Assembly: GCF_048569485.1 (NCBI RefSeq)
Contig: NC_134354.1
Location: 454,270,807-454,334,806, forward strand
Length of the DNA: 64,000 bases
Direction of reading: 5' to 3'
From: Anomaloglossus baeobatrachus
Lineage: Eukaryota > Chordata > Amphibia > Anura > Aromobatidae
Made by a program: the position numbers and the translations under genes. Of the stretch, positions 1-34,900 are shown piece after piece. Position 1 is the first letter of the stretch; each line of letters opens with the position of its first letter. The notes under the pieces are model-generated. The model was given only the letters and a program-made list of their open reading frames with translations, was not told where the DNA came from and searched no databases.

Positions 1-3000
1 GCTGATGCTCTGGTGCAATCGGCACGTGGAGATAAGCATCCCTGATGTCGATTGAGGCTAGGAAGTCTCCTTGGGACATCGAGGCGATGACGGAGCGGAG
101 AGATTCCATCCGGAACCGTCTGGTTTTCACGTGTCTGTTGAGCAGTTTGAGGTCCAGAACGGGACGGAAAGATCCGTCCTTTTTTGGTACCACAAACAAG
201 TTGGAGTAAAAACCGTGACCCCATTGCTGAAGGGGAACAGGGATAACCACTCCCTCTGCCTTCAGGGTGTTCACCGCCTGAAGAAGAGCATCGGCTCGCT
301 CGGGGGGCGGAGATGTTCTGAAGAAACGAATCGGAGGACGAGAATTGAACTCTATCCTGTAACCGTGAGACAGAATGTCTCTCACCCATCGGTCTTGGAC
401 ATGCGGGTACCAGGCGTCGCAAAAGCGGGAGAGCCTGCCACCGACCGAGGATGCGGTTTGGGGAGTCCGCAAGTCATGAGGAGGCCGCTTTGGGAGCGGT
501 TCCTCCGGCGGTCTTTTTAGGACGTGCCTTAGACCGCCATGAATCAGAGTTCCTCTGACCCTTTTGAGGCCTGTTGGACGAGGAGAATTGAGACCTGCCT
601 GAGGGCCGAAAGGACCGAAACCTCGATTGTACCTTCCGTTGTTGAGGTCTGTTAGGTTTGGACTGGGGTAAGGACGAGTCCTTACCCTTGGATTTTTTAA
701 TGATTTCATCCAATTGCTCGCCAAACAGGCGGTCGCCAGAAAACGGCAAACCGGTTAAAAACTTTTTGGAAGCAGAGTCTGCCTTCCATTCACGTAGCCA
801 CATGGCCCTGCGGACTGCCACTGAATTGGCGGATGCTACCGCTGTACGGCTCGCAGAGTCCAGTACAGCATTCATGGCGTAGGACGCAAACGCCGACGCC
901 TGAGAGGTTAATGACACAACCTGCGGAGTAGCGGCCCGTGTGACTGCATTAATCTCCGACTGACAAGCTGAGATAGCTTGGAGTGCCCATACGGCTGCAA
1001 ATGCCGGAGCAAAGGACGCGCCGATAGCCTCATAGATGGATTTCATCAGGAGCTCTATCTGCCCGTCAGTGGCATCCTTTAGTGATGCACCATCTGCCAC
1101 TGCAACTATGGATCTGGCCGCCAGTCTGGAGACTGGAGGATCCACCTTGGGACACTGAGCCCAACCCTTGACTACGTCAGGTGGGAAGGGATAACGTGTG
1201 TCATTAAGGACTTAGAAAAGCGCTTATCCGGAAAAGCTCGGTGTTTCTGGACTGCATCTTTGAAGTCGGAGTGATCAAGAAACGCACTCCGTGTACGTTT
1301 GGGAAACCTAAAATAAAATTTCTCCTGCTGAGAAGCTGACTCCTCACTCGGAAGGGGTGGAGGAGAAAGTTCTAACACCTGATTGATGGACGCTATAAGG
1401 TCGTTCACTATGGCGTCCCCTTCAGGCGTATCAAGGTTGAGCGCGGCGTCAGGATCAGAACCCTGATCTGCCACATCCGCTTCATCCTCCAGAGAGTCCT
1501 CATGCTGAGACCCTGAACAGTGAGATGAAGTCGAGGGAAGCTCCCAGCGAGCCCGCTTAACCGGTCTGGGACTGCGGTCCGTGTCGGAGTCCTCCCCGTG
1601 GGACCTATGAGTCGACCCAGGAGCACTTTGCTGCTCCGACCGAGGGGGGCCTGGGGGCAATGAATCAACAGTGCCCGGGGCCTGTGTTACAGGTCTGGAC
1701 TGCAAAGCTTCTAGTATCTTAGCAGACCATCTATCCGTAGACTCAGAAAGTTTGTCAGCGAATACTGCAAACTCTGTCCCTGTCACCTGGACAGTGGGGG
1801 CCGGTGGTTCCACCTGGGCCGGGGGTCCCACCAGTGGCTGAGACTCCGGCTGAGTGAGTGTCACAGGGGCCGAGCATTGCACACAATGAGGGTAGGTGGA
1901 ACCTGCAGGTAGCATTGCCGCACATGAGGTACAGGTTGCAAAGTAAGCCTGTGCTTTGGCACCCTTGCTTTTTGCGGACGACATGCTGTTGTCTCCTCTT
2001 AGAGCAATCAGTGAGGGTATATAGCCAAAAGCTAATAGTGCGGCCGTACAGAGTAAATGTATACACTATAAGCATATAAATATACACTTCGGCACCCAGG
2101 GGGGCCAGCACCTAGTAACAGGTGCGGCTTACCGACCGCTCTCAGCGGTTGTGTGACCACCAGATTCCCTGCCTGGGCCTCCCAGAGCTGTGGAGCTCGA
2201 AGTTGTCTCCCCTCTGAAGTTCTCCAGTGTCTGAAGTGCTGATAGCAATGGCTGCCGGCGTTCAGAGAGGAGGAGGGAGCCGTGGGCGTGCCTGTAAAAG
2301 TGCGGGAATCTGGTGCCCCACGGTGCTCAGTGAGGGGGGAGGAGGATACAAAGTATGCTCCAGCCCTCAGCGCTGACGTCCAGTGCAGCGTCCCGCCCTT
2401 ACCCCTGACTGGCAGGCCCGGGGGCGGGAATATGCGGTACTAGGCCGCAAAAGCCGGGGACTAAAGTTATAAGCGCGGCCGGCAAACAAGCGCGGTCAGC
2501 GCGGTAGTCCCGGCGCACAAACACACCCAGCAGCTGCTGCAGTGTCCATCACACAGGCGCTCTATGCGCCGTCCCCAAGGGGACACAGAGTACCTCAGAG
2601 CAGCAGGGCCTTGTCCCTGATGATACCCGGTCGCCTGTCCAGCAGATTCCCTCAGGGGCTGCGGAGGGAGCACGGTCCCAGTGCCTGGTGACCGATTAGG
2701 ATCCCACTTCACCCAGAGCCCCTAAGGGATGGGGAAGGAAAACAGCATGTGGCTCCTGCCTATGTACCCGCAATGGGTACCTCAACCTTAACAGCACCGC
2801 CGACCAGAGTGGGGTGAGAAGGGAGCATGCTGGGGGCCCTGTTATGGGCCCTCTTTTCTTCCATCCGATATAGTCAGCAGCTGCTGCTGACTAAAATGTG
2901 GAGCTTGCGTGGATGTGTGCCTCCTTCCACAAAGCAATAAAACTGAGGAGCCCGTGATGCACGGGGGGGGTGTATAGGCAGAGGGGAGGGGTTTACACTT

Positions 3001-3081
3001 TTAAGTGTAATGCTTTGTGTGGCCTCCGGAGGCAGAAGCTATACACCCAATTGTCTGGGTCTCCCAATGGAGCGACAAAGA
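1..3081 (-). mobile_element. DIRS-family tyrosine-recombinase retrotransposon fossil, copy 1 (cut by window start)
   Basis: This is the 5' part of a DIRS element read on the minus strand; the rest lies before the window. In element order it shows the terminal repeat (about 2900-3081), a leader, a gag-like region (about 474-1984) and the start of the reverse transcriptase region (1 to about 470). The terminal repeat matches the right end of the complete copy at 17574-17724. The gag region has the same N-terminal CxxC-x12-CxxC zinc-ribbon-like motif and Ser/Arg-rich tail. By eye it is clearly less similar to the complete copy than the copy at 63014, so it is a separate subfamily or an older insertion. 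It is broken, with at least one break in the visible part. Confidence 0.85.
474..1984 (-). mobile_element. gag-like region of DIRS copy 1
   Basis: Minus-strand region matching the 496-residue gag-like frame of the complete copy at 15048-16538. It opens with MSSAKSKGAKAQA and a CxxC-x12-CxxC cluster. A Ser/Pro/Asp-rich acidic middle follows, then a helical part (AARSIVAVADGASLKDA), and a basic Ser/Arg/Gln-rich C-terminus suited to nucleic-acid binding. A structural role is inferred from position and from DIRS family architecture. Fossil. Confidence 0.7.
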
Positions 3082-3260
3082 AATGAACGAAGTGTTAACA
3101 ATCACCGTTTTGGAACGATTTTGCGATTGTTAAAAGTCGATCATTACTGTTTCACGCTGCAATGTCGCTACCAGCGCCGGATGTGCGTCACTAACGACGT
3201 GACCCCGACAATATATCGGTAGCGATGACGCAGCGTGTAAAGTACCCCTTACACTTGTGG
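3082..3260. mobile_element. Fragment of a short inverted-repeat element
   Basis: Immediately outside the DIRS end, the sequence ends with GCAGCGTGTAAAGTACCCC. This resembles the right ends of the short elements at 30687-31240 and 34051-34624 (CGTGTAAAGC followed by a G/C-rich end). It contains a small inverted repeat around ACGATTTTGCGATTGTT. The likely reading is that DIRS copy 1 landed inside such an element, whose other half is before the window. Confidence 0.4.
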
Positions 3261-4240
3261 AATAGGCAACTGGACTAGAACTGCAGTTGTACTTTATCAT
3301 TGCCTGAGTGCTAGGTATCCAGTCTATATGCAATATAGGCTGCTAGCATGTGTATATGTGACATGATTCTGTATGTAGACACTACATTGTGTATGTATAT
3401 ATTTATATATAATAGAGATAGATAAATATATCTATATCTATCTGTAGATGTTGTCCTATCATACATTGTGATATTTAGTTAAAAATATTTACGACTCAAT
3501 TCATTAGGGCGTTTTCTCCAGAATTCAGACGTAAAACACCTTAAAAAAAAGTCACAAAACGTTAGCACTACGAAACTTTTGCCGGTCTCAAGCTAGTTCC
3601 TGAAACCTTTGTCAAACTGTAGGAGGGGAGTAGTCAAGTCTGTTTGTATGATTTATCAAAACTGGAGTACATATCTGGAGGAGGCGCATGGGATTTGTAA
3701 GACGCACATAATTCATTAATTGGCATGCATTTCTTAATGAATTTAGCAGCAGCATCATCATACCCACCATGTGATATAATTAAGAAAGGCTGTGTACACC
3801 TGACTTAATGAATCAGACCCAAAATGTATTGTATTTCTTAAGAAATGTAGACTTTACTTTCATATACTTGTGGGCACCAAGGTCTCCTTTGTGTTATTTT
3901 CTAAGTGCCTCGAAATAGAACAATGAATTCAGATATGAATCTGCTTTAAGAAAATCAAAAAACATACAACCTATCATTTTATAATAGATCCCTTTAAAGT
4001 TTTTCAACCATGTTCTATTATTTGCATCTTCAATTAAGAGGCAACAGGACTTGATGCTGTCAAAAGTCCCCCACCAATTACCCATGAAACAACAGTCAGT
4101 GCCAGACCTTTGTAAAGCCTTGATAACTTGAATATAGAAATCGTAAAGCAGCCTGGAGTTGCGATCTACTGCTTCAGCCATAAAACCTCTCATGCGACAA
4201 CTTTCCATACCCTTTAAAATTAAGTGAGGTTTTCCTTAAA
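3261..4240 (-). other. MRM3 3' flank and probable 3' UTR
   Basis: This is AT-rich sequence downstream of the MRM3 stop codon. I see no coding frame with family similarity and no inverted-end element. A short TA/GATA-rich patch lies at about 3390-3450. I found no clear minus-strand AATAAA polyadenylation signal, so the end of the transcript cannot be placed from sequence alone. Confidence 0.4.
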
Positions 4241-25535
<21,295 letters not shown>

Positions 25536-25555
25536 CTTTGGTAGTCGCACACAAG

Positions 25556-25563
25556 TGACGTCA
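25556..25563. promoter_or_regulatory. Palindromic CRE (TGACGTCA), MRM3 side
   Basis: Perfect CREB/ATF consensus 21 bp upstream of the MRM3 start codon, so probably at or just around its transcription start. Confidence 0.6.
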
Positions 25564-25760
25564 GTGTATACCGTGCAGCCGCCATGTTGTGAGTGGCAAG
25601 ATACAATTTGTGTATGTCACCGTAAAATGTTTGATTTACAACATTATCCCATTACCTTCCTGCATCAGAGATAACAGGAAGTAAGCAGTGAACTATACAC
25701 TGACAGCAAGGAATAAAACACATAGGAAGGAGCGAGTGTGGTGTCCATGGTGATAAGGCG

Positions 25761-25768
25761 TGACGTCA
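25761..25768. promoter_or_regulatory. Palindromic CRE (TGACGTCA), GLOD4 side
   Basis: Perfect CREB/ATF consensus 46 bp upstream of the GLOD4 start codon. It mirrors the CRE on the MRM3 side. Confidence 0.6.
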
Positions 25769-25813
25769 TCAAGGAGCGCAGGCCAGGGCCAGGGTGTGGA
25801 GCTTCTAGTGGAC

Positions 25814-25906
25814 ATGATGGGTGGTAGTAGAGCGCTGCACTATGTCCTCAAAGTGACTGACAGACCTCAGACTGCTCTGTTCTTCAGGGATGTTCTTGGC
25901 ATGAAG
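25814..25906 (+). CDS. GLOD4: GLOD4 coding exon 1 (residues 1-31)
   Basis: Encodes [14 protein letters not shown] to FFRDVLGMK, donor AAG|gtgagc. The alternative start at 25817 would give 298 residues, equal to human. Confidence 0.97.
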
Positions 25907-28900
25907 GTGAGCAGTGGTGTGTGCTGATCAGACAGGAGACATCTGCTTTCTGTGTAGCTCATCTAATCTACTGCTAGATGGGAACATGCTCACCATGCTG
26001 AGACAGAAGGGACACGATTCACAGCTATTGGGAGGAACAAGAAGACCAAGCAGTGTAGGAAGCAGCTATGAGACTAATCACTAAGGAACAACCAGCCCCT
26101 GGCCTGAGCCTTCTGTATACAGGTCACCAGGACCGGAGCCTTTTATATTAGAGCACCAAGCTTGTACTAGGCAGTGTTCAGACTGCACATAAGGGCCAAG
26201 AACATCTCCAGAGTGGAAGGACTCATAAGCAGGTCCCTGGGGGCTTAAAGGGGATGTCCAGTTATAACTTATATACAGGATTGTTGCTACCGTGCTTATT
26301 GGTGGTTGTCCCCTCCATTTAGATCCTCACCGATCTGCACAAATTACACGGCAGGTCACACGCCTGACTACTGCATCCTTCACTCACTAAGGTCTCCTTC
26401 ACACGTCCGTGTCTCCGATACGTGTTTGGTCCGTTTCCTCATGTGCCGGAGACACGGACACACGTAGACACATTAACATCAAATTAATCATCACGTGTGT
26501 GTTTTGCCATGGACAGCAACGCCAGGGACAGGTGAGCAGAATGTTCCCGTTCTCCATGTGTTATCACAGATAACACACGGAGAACACACGTGTGCCATAA
26601 ACACGGCACACAGAGGCAATACGCACCTTTGACATGTCCGTGAAAAACGTGCGTGATTTTCCCGGACGTGTGACAGAGGCCTAAGGGGCAGCGCTCGGCA
26701 GCCTATAGGGAATAGAGTGGTGGGCTCCATTCCAACAGGGATAAAAGTGCCCCATGTTGCTGATCGTAGCAGTTCTCAGCAGTCAGACCCCCAACAATAA
26801 ATAATTTATTACTGGACAACCCCATTAATTTGATCCAACTAATCCAGCCATAGATAAATGATTTTCCTCCTGGGGTCACATAATGAACTGTGACTGTTGT
26901 GGAGGGCTGAACCATCAGGTTGAACTTAAGGGGTGCTTCACACACAGCGAGCTCGCTGCTGAGTCACGCTTTTTGTGACGCAGCAGTGACCTCATTAGCG
27001 ATCTCGCTATGTGTGACACTGAGCAGTGATCTGGCCCCTGCTGCGAGATCGCTGCTCGTTACACACAGCCCTGGTTCGTTTTCTTCAAAGGCGCTCTCCC
27101 GCTGTGACACACAGATCGCTGTGTGTGACAGCGAGAGAGCGACAAATGAAGCGAGCAGGGAGCAGGAGCCGGCGTCTGACAGCTGAGGTAAGCTTGTAAC
27201 CAAGATAAACATCGGGTAACCAAGGTGGTTACCCGATATTTACCTTAGTTACCAGCCTCTGCAGCTCTCACGCTGCCTGTGCTGCCGGCTCCGGCTCTCT
27301 GCACATGTAGCTGCTGTACACATCGGGTTAATTAACCCGATGTGTACAGCAGCTAGGAGAGCAAGGAGCCAGCGCTCAGTGTGCGCGGCTCCTGCTCCCT
27401 GCACACACAGCTAAGCGGTGTGCGCTGGTAACTAATGTAAACATCGGGTAACCATACCCGATGTTTACCTTAGTTACCAGTCTCCGCAGCTTCCAGACGG
27501 CGGCTCCGTGCAAGCGCAGCGTCGCTTGCACGTCGCTGCTGGCTGGAGGCTGTTCACTGGTCGCTGGTGAGATCTGCCTGTTTGACAGCTCACCAGCGAC
27601 CATGTAGCGATGCAGCAGCGATCCTGACTAGGTCAGATCGCTGGTCGGATCGCTGCTGCATCGCTAAGTGTGAAGGTACCCTAATTCTGCTCATTATTAT
27701 TGTTTTATAATGTTATCACTTGATATTCTGTCTTGTTGATTAGTTGCCACTGCTATTACATGTTATGGTTGGGGCTTATTGTAACGTGTATTCTTATATG
27801 TAGCAGTTAATCAACACTTTATAATTTACTGCTTTTCATAAAAATCTGTAAATCCTACTGCTCCTGATATTCAGCCATTTTACCTTGATCAACACCTCCC
27901 AACACAAAAGATGCTGTCACCTTCTTCACACACAGTATGATGTCTCCACAGAGCCCATCAAATAGTATGATGTCCCCTCACATAGTATGTCCCAGCATGG
28001 CCCCCCATGTAGAATGTCACCACTTCCCACTTGCACAGTATTATGTCCCCACACAGCCCACTTGCGCAGTATTAGGCCCTGTGCGCACTGGAAAACGGAA
28101 TTTTCTTAAGAAAATTCCGCAGGGTCTGAAAGATTACCGCACCCACGGTAAAAAATCGCAGCAAACCTCACCCGAAAACCGCATGCGGTTTGCTTCGGTT
28201 TTACCGCGGTAGTGTTCGCGGTATTGCCGCAGTTTTGCCGCGTGCGGGTTGGTACATGTGTTTTAATGCATTCAATGCAATAAAGCACATTGGAAAAAAA
28301 AAAAGTCATTTCCTTCTGAGATAGAAAGTACATCGGTAAATAGACAGAAGAATAGATAGAGGGATAGATAGTCCCTGTGAGCACACGCTACATTTCTCAC
28401 GGTCGGTAGTGAGTTCACATTACCGGCCGTGGGAAATGCCCTGTGGTTACCTCTGCTGTCTCGTTGCGAGGCTGCATTCAGCAGTGTGTCAGACGCAGCT
28501 GGATGCAAGCATCGTAGGGCGTGGATTACGCCGGAGCTGTGTGTTTCGGGGGGGTTCATAAAAGGGGTGAAACGGGCTTTTTTGTGTTTTATTTAAAATA
28601 AAGGATTTTTCGGTGTGTGTTTATTCACTTTACTTACGGGTTGATCATGTCAGCTGTCTCATAGACGCTGACCTGATTAAGCCTGGACTTAGTGGCGGCG
28701 ATGCGCTGCCATTAACTCATTATATTACCCTGATTGCCACCACATCACGGCAACAGGAAGAGCCGGGGACACTCCGGGACTGCCGCATAATGGATGCGAC
28801 AGTCCCGGGGCAGCTGCGGGCTGACAATCTCGGCTGCGGGAGGGGGGGGGGCATTAACCCTGCCCTCGCCCTCCCCAGCCTGAGAATACCGGGCCGCCGC

Positions 28901-31900
28901 TGTGTGCTTACCGTGACTGGACGGTAAAAATACGGAGGAGCCCACGTGTTTTTTTTCTTTCTATATGTCCGTTTGATTTGTATGTGTATTCTATATGTCT
29001 GTGTATGTGTGTGAGTGTAATCTGTGTGTGTTCTATGTCTGTGTCTGATCTCTGTGTGTTTACTCTCTGCTCCGCTTCCTCTTCCTGTCATAATGACATC
29101 ACTTCCCTGCAAACCGCAGACAGTGCTGAACATTATGTCCCGAAACCACGAAATACCGGAGGGAATAACACAGGAAAACACAATGAACCGCACAGAATTT
29201 GCTACCTGCGTTATTCCCTGCGGGATTTCACAATTACATTACAGTAAATGGAGTGAAATCCCGCAGCGACGTGCGGAAAAGAAGTGACATGCAATTGTTT
29301 TTGCTGTGGGAATCCCGCAGCAAAACATGCAGCTGTCAAAATCCGCATAGTGCGCACAGCATTTTTTTTTCCCATAGGTTTTTCTGGTGAATCACTGCAG
29401 AGATGTTATGAACATAACGTTCAGCGAAACATGCAGCAAAACCGCAGGAAATCCGCGGCAAAAACCGGCAAGTGCGCACAGGGCCTTATGCTCCCAGAGT
29501 TTCCCGCAATGTAATGGCAACTTAAACAAAAAAAACAACAAAAAAGGGTACTTGCCTATGCCCATTCCACCGCTTCTCTGGTCTATACTGTACTGAGACA
29601 CGCTGGCGTGATGTAGTGTCGTCACTGTGTCAGATGTGCTCTCAGACAGGCTCCATGATGGAACGACTCTCTGTTTCATCATAGTTTTCACTGGTATTGG
29701 GTTCTGAAGATGCAGATATCGGTGGAAGAGACCCCGAGCAGGGTGTTTTGGCAGTGTGGTGCGGGACGCTACTGTATCCAGCTCTTTGACTGTCCTGGTC
29801 CGCGGTTCACACTGGAACTGCCAAAGGGCTGTGTGGTCCGAACTAATCTGCGCTATATTGTTCAGCTCTCCTTACACATTAGATGGCTGTTGGCCAAATG
29901 ATGGTCCATCTCTGTCAGCTTCCCCATATACAGGAGTCCTTGTTCAGCCAAGCACTATGGTGTTCTCTTATCAGTGAGTCACCACTGGCTTACCTCCTGG
30001 AGAACAAAAGGATCCGTAATCTGAAGAGTATGCCCATCTCCAAGATCCTATCCCAATATTTAGTAGGCATAATAATAATATTATCAATTACCTCCAATTA
30101 GACGATAGTAAAGTTCTCCTGATATAGCTTTGTCTGTTACCTCATGTGTAGGGTATTGCAGCTTAGGTATCCATAATTACGGCCATGAGCAACTAATTAA
30201 CTCTCACTATATGAGTGGTCGTAACCATGGATACCTAAGCTATAATACCCTGCACATGAGATAAGAAACATAGTTCTCCTGATAGAGCCATCTTTCTAAG
30301 GGGGGGTAATTGCTAATATTATTATGGGGAATACCACTTTAACTCTCCTAACAATCATTTATCCATGGCCCCCATACACATTAGACTATGGGCCCAGCAT
30401 GTGTGTATCGTTGTATTCAGCCATCATTAGTCTGTGATGGATGGGGCATATGTGTTTTCATCAACCATTTACCAGTGGCTCCCTGTGCATCTTCACACCA
30501 ACTATATGATGATTTTTTTTCATCCATTTGGTTTTAGACATTTTTTTAAGATGGATTTACAGGATCATAAACTTCACCAATGTGATCTTCTCACATATAT
30601 CTTTGATATAAAATAATTTTGACTGGATGTTGTATCCTCACTTGTGATGTAGTAGTGTCACATTACAATCTTATATCGTAGCCTTAAGGGCACTTTACAC
30701 GCTGCGATATCGATATCGCTAGCGAGCGTACCCGCCCCTGTCGGTTGTGCGTCACGGGCAAATCGCTGCTTATGGCGCACAATATCGCTAACACCCATCA
30801 CACATACCTGCCTAGCAACGTCGCTGTGGCTGGCGAACCGCCTCTTTTCTAAGGGGGCGGTTCGTGCGGCGTTACAGCGACTTCACTAAGCGGCCGCCCA
30901 ATAGAAGCGGAGGGGCGGAGATGAGCGGGCGGAACATCCCGCCCACCTCCTTCCTTCTTCATTGCCAGAGGACGCAGGTACGGGGATGTTCCTCGTTCCT
31001 GCGGTGTCACACATAGCAATGTGTGCTGCCGCAGGAACGACGAGCAACCTGCGGCCTGCAACAATCAACGATAATCGGGAAAGGAACGACACGTCAACGA
31101 TAAGGTAAGTAATTTTGATCATTAACGGTCGGTCGTGCGTTTCACACGCAACGACGTCGCTAACGAGGCCGGATGTGCGTCATGAATTCCGTGACCCCAA
31201 CGACATCTCGTTAGCGATGTCGTTGCGTGTAAAGCGGCCTTAAGTCTAAGGACGGAGACTGAATCCTAATATGCATATTCTGCTTGTTTCAGGTATTACG
31301 ACATGAAGAATTTGAAGAAGGGTGCAAGGCCACCTGCAATGGGTATGGAGATGAGACATTACTGGCTGTTAGTAATGGAGTTGGGATAATGATGCACCAG
31401 TGACTCCTGTTCTATTGCACTTTTCTGTTAAGTTTATAAAAAAAAATGTATTATGCTATTTCTTAGTAACGTAAGGCGGAGATGGTGAAAGGTAAAATAA
31501 AAGACCAAGCTGAAGACAATTTAAGAACGGCTATTTACTAAATCACGTTAAGCTCTCATGATTTCTGTCACTATATTTATTATTACTGTATTCAACTTCA
31601 ATCTATTGTACATAATTACAGCCCCTATGATGGGAAATGGAGTAAAACTATGATAGGCTTTGGGTCTGAAGACAGCCACTTTGTTGTTGAGCTGACCTAC
31701 AACTATGGAGTTGGGGAGTACCGTCTCGGCAATGATTTCTTGGTATGTGTAACGCTTCCTGGCCTCCTAATTACGTAGGTGATATGTTTCTGTGAACACT
31801 CTTTATAGTCATTGTAGTTTAATTCTTTACATGTACATGAGTTTCCTGAAGGGACTGAAGATGTTTCTTTATGCCCTCTATTTGGCTACAATTAACAAGA

Positions 31901-34900
31901 CCATGTATTCTGTCCAAGTGCTGTTTTCTGAAATAACTGACAGCAGTCGTCCAATATCAGACAGTAGAGATGCCCAGATGACTTTTCATAGACTGATCAA
32001 ATGTTAGGCTGAAAAAAATCAATATTTTTTCAGTATATTGGATGTGACTATGGGTGCGTAAAAAATTATATTCCAGATATATCAACCATTTAGCATCCGA
32101 TTTTTGCAGATATTTTGCCATTATTTACAGGAAACTGTATTTGGTGATGTGAATTTTATTTACTGCTGATGTATAAAAATATATGTAATAAGGATAACAA
32201 TAAAGATACAAAATCGTCCTGAAATTTGGGTTATTTTTTATATGTTCATGTGACTTTAGCCTTCATATCATTAGGGACTCACATTAAAGTCCAGTCAAGC
32301 AATTCTCAATGCCAAACAGAGGAACTGGCCACTATCCGAAGTATCACCTGGACTGTTCCAGACTGAAGCCCCTGGAGGTTATAAGTTCTTTTTAGAAGAC
32401 CAAACTCAACCCAACACAGGTAAACACTTATTAGACCAGTTTCAGATGTTCTTAAAGGAGTTTTCCACCACTTTGATGTTATTAACCATTGTCGCTGATG
32501 TTAGTATTGCAGATCAGGTCCTATCGTTTATAGGCTGCCCCCCAGCCTAAAAAATCAGGCAGCAGCCGCCCCGGAATTGCCGCATCCATTAGATGCGACA
32601 GTTCTGGGACTTTACCCGGCTCTTCCCGAATTGCCCTGGTGCGATAGCAATTGGGGTAATATGGAGTTAATGGCAGCCCATAGCTGCCACTAATTCCTAG
32701 GTTAATCATGGCAGGCATCTGAGACACCTTCCATGATTAACCTGTAAGTTAAAGAAAAAAAACACATACACACAAAAAATCCTTTATTTGGAATAAATGA
32801 CAAAAAAACCACCCTCTTTCACCACTTTATTAATCCCCAAACACCCATCCGGGTCCAACGTAGCCAACACGAGGTCCCACGACACTTTCCGCTCTGCTAC
32901 ATTGGAAGCTGACAGCGAGCAGCCATAGAGCACGACCGCTAGCTGTGAGCTCCAAAGAGCAACTGCAGTGAGTTGCTATATCAGCGATAACGTCACTCAG
33001 GTTACCCATGGGCGGCCACTGCTGGATCCTCCAACTGTGACAGCAAGTCGCCCTAGTGACTGAACTGAGCCGCGCAATCAGCGATGCTCTCACTCAGGTG
33101 ATTTGCGGTCTCGGGTGGAGGACTACAGCTGGCCGCAGGTAACCTGAGCGATCGCGCGGCTCACTTCAGTCACTCAGGCTGAGACACAGAGTCAGATCAG
33201 CGCGATGACAATGAAGTCAGGTAAAGTTCATCCGACTTCATTCTCATTGCGCGGCTCTGTCTCACAGCCAGCCATGCTCAATGGGGATGTAGCATAGCCG
33301 AGTGGGACCGCACCATCAAAATGCATGCGTTTTGGATGCATTTTTTTTTGTCAAACGCAGTGTTTACAGTTGTCAAAACGCTGCAGTTTATTTCTCAAGT
33401 CAGAACGCAGCGTGTGCACATAGCCTTAGATTAACACAGGCCTCAGTTAGAATAAACTGCAGACCTTTTATGTTTATGTTATGTTAGTTCTATATCAGGT
33501 GCAAAAAGACACATGTATTACGAACATCTGAGAACAGCAGACTGTTATTCTCAACTTTAACAAATCACTGTTAATATTTGTACATTATTTAGAATTCAGC
33601 TATAAAAGTATGTTTTCTTAATAATTTATGCAATTTTTTTCCAGATCCAGTGCAGAAAGTGACTGTTGCTGTATCCAATCTACAAAAGTCTACTGCGTAC
33701 TGGTCTGACTTGTTAGGCCTGAGAGTCTATCAGGAGGATAAGGCCAAAAAGCGAATTCTGTTGGGTTATGCAGACAATCAGGTAGAGAATAATACAGGTT
33801 ATGCCATTGGCTAATATAGGACTGACATTTTGTTTCTGTATAAAGTGGATCTGAACTACAAAGAATTCTCTATATAGAAACAATCCACTTGTCTGTTACA
33901 CCAAAAAGTTATGTGGAGCCATATTATTAGCAGGTAACACAGAATATAACAGACCTCTCATTACGTGTCTGCAATATGCATCAGGACAACACTGTTTCCA
34001 AGAATAAACGCCAACCAAGTAAAAGTACTGCCAATACTCCTACCTGACTAAAGCAGGCTTTACACGAGACGACGGATCGTGCGATGCATCGTCGGGGTCA
34101 CGGTTTTCGTGATGCACATCCGGCATGATACACGACGTCGTCTCGTGTGAAACCTCTGAGCGATGCAGTATTGCTTACAAATCGTGAGTCGTGTACTCGT
34201 TGCTCAGTTTCATAATATAGTTTATTTTTACTTGTGCTGGTTCTTCATCACTCCCTTGGCAGCACACGTCACTCCGTGTGACACCCCGGGAGCGATGAAC
34301 TCTGCTTACCTGCTTCCCACGGCTCCCGCCGGCTATGCGAAAGGAAGGAGGTGGGCGGGATGTTTTCGTCCCGCTCATCTCCGCCCCTCCGCTTCTATTG
34401 GCCGGCGGCTGTGTGACGTCGCTGTGACGCCAAACGTCCCTCCCCATTCAGGAAGTGGACGTTTGCCGCCCACAGCGAGGTCGCTCAGCAGGTAAGTACG
34501 TGTGACGGGGGTTTCACAACTTTCTGTGACACGGTTAGCGATTTGCCCGTGACGCACAAACGACGGGGGCAGGTACGATCGATTGTGAAATCGCACGATC
34601 GGTCGTCCCGTGTAAAGCAGGCTTTATATGAAGGCGAAAGAAGCAATCTAGATGTTATCACTTCCACATCCACTTTAGCTCTGCACTAGTTTTGAGTTTT
34701 CTTCAGATTGTAGGACACCATATATTTCCTGTATCAACTTCCAAAAAATGGGGAAAATACAACTAATATAGGTGTCATTTTGCAGTGCAAGCTGGAGCTG
34801 CAGGATATCGGAGGATCGGTGGATCATGCTGCAGCATTTGGACGAATTGCGTTTGCTTGTCCAAAAGATGAGGTTAGAATTGTTTGTTTTTTGTTTTTTT

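Larger units (their letters stand above)
25536..25813. promoter_or_regulatory. Shared bidirectional MRM3/GLOD4 promoter
   Basis: The 278 bp between the two start codons. It has two full palindromic CREs (TGACGTCA at 25556-25563 and 25761-25768). A YY1-like GCCGCCAT lies at 25578-25585, and another overlaps the MRM3 start codon. There is no convincing TATA box for either gene. The CpG-rich stretch extends into MRM3 exon 1. This is typical of housekeeping promoters serving mitochondrial genes; function is inferred. Confidence 0.75.

Noticed and set aside
25550-25550. MRM3 start five codons upstream of the chosen ATG
   Set aside because: That codon is GTG (on the minus strand), and the human protein begins MAAL, matching the ATG at 25535.
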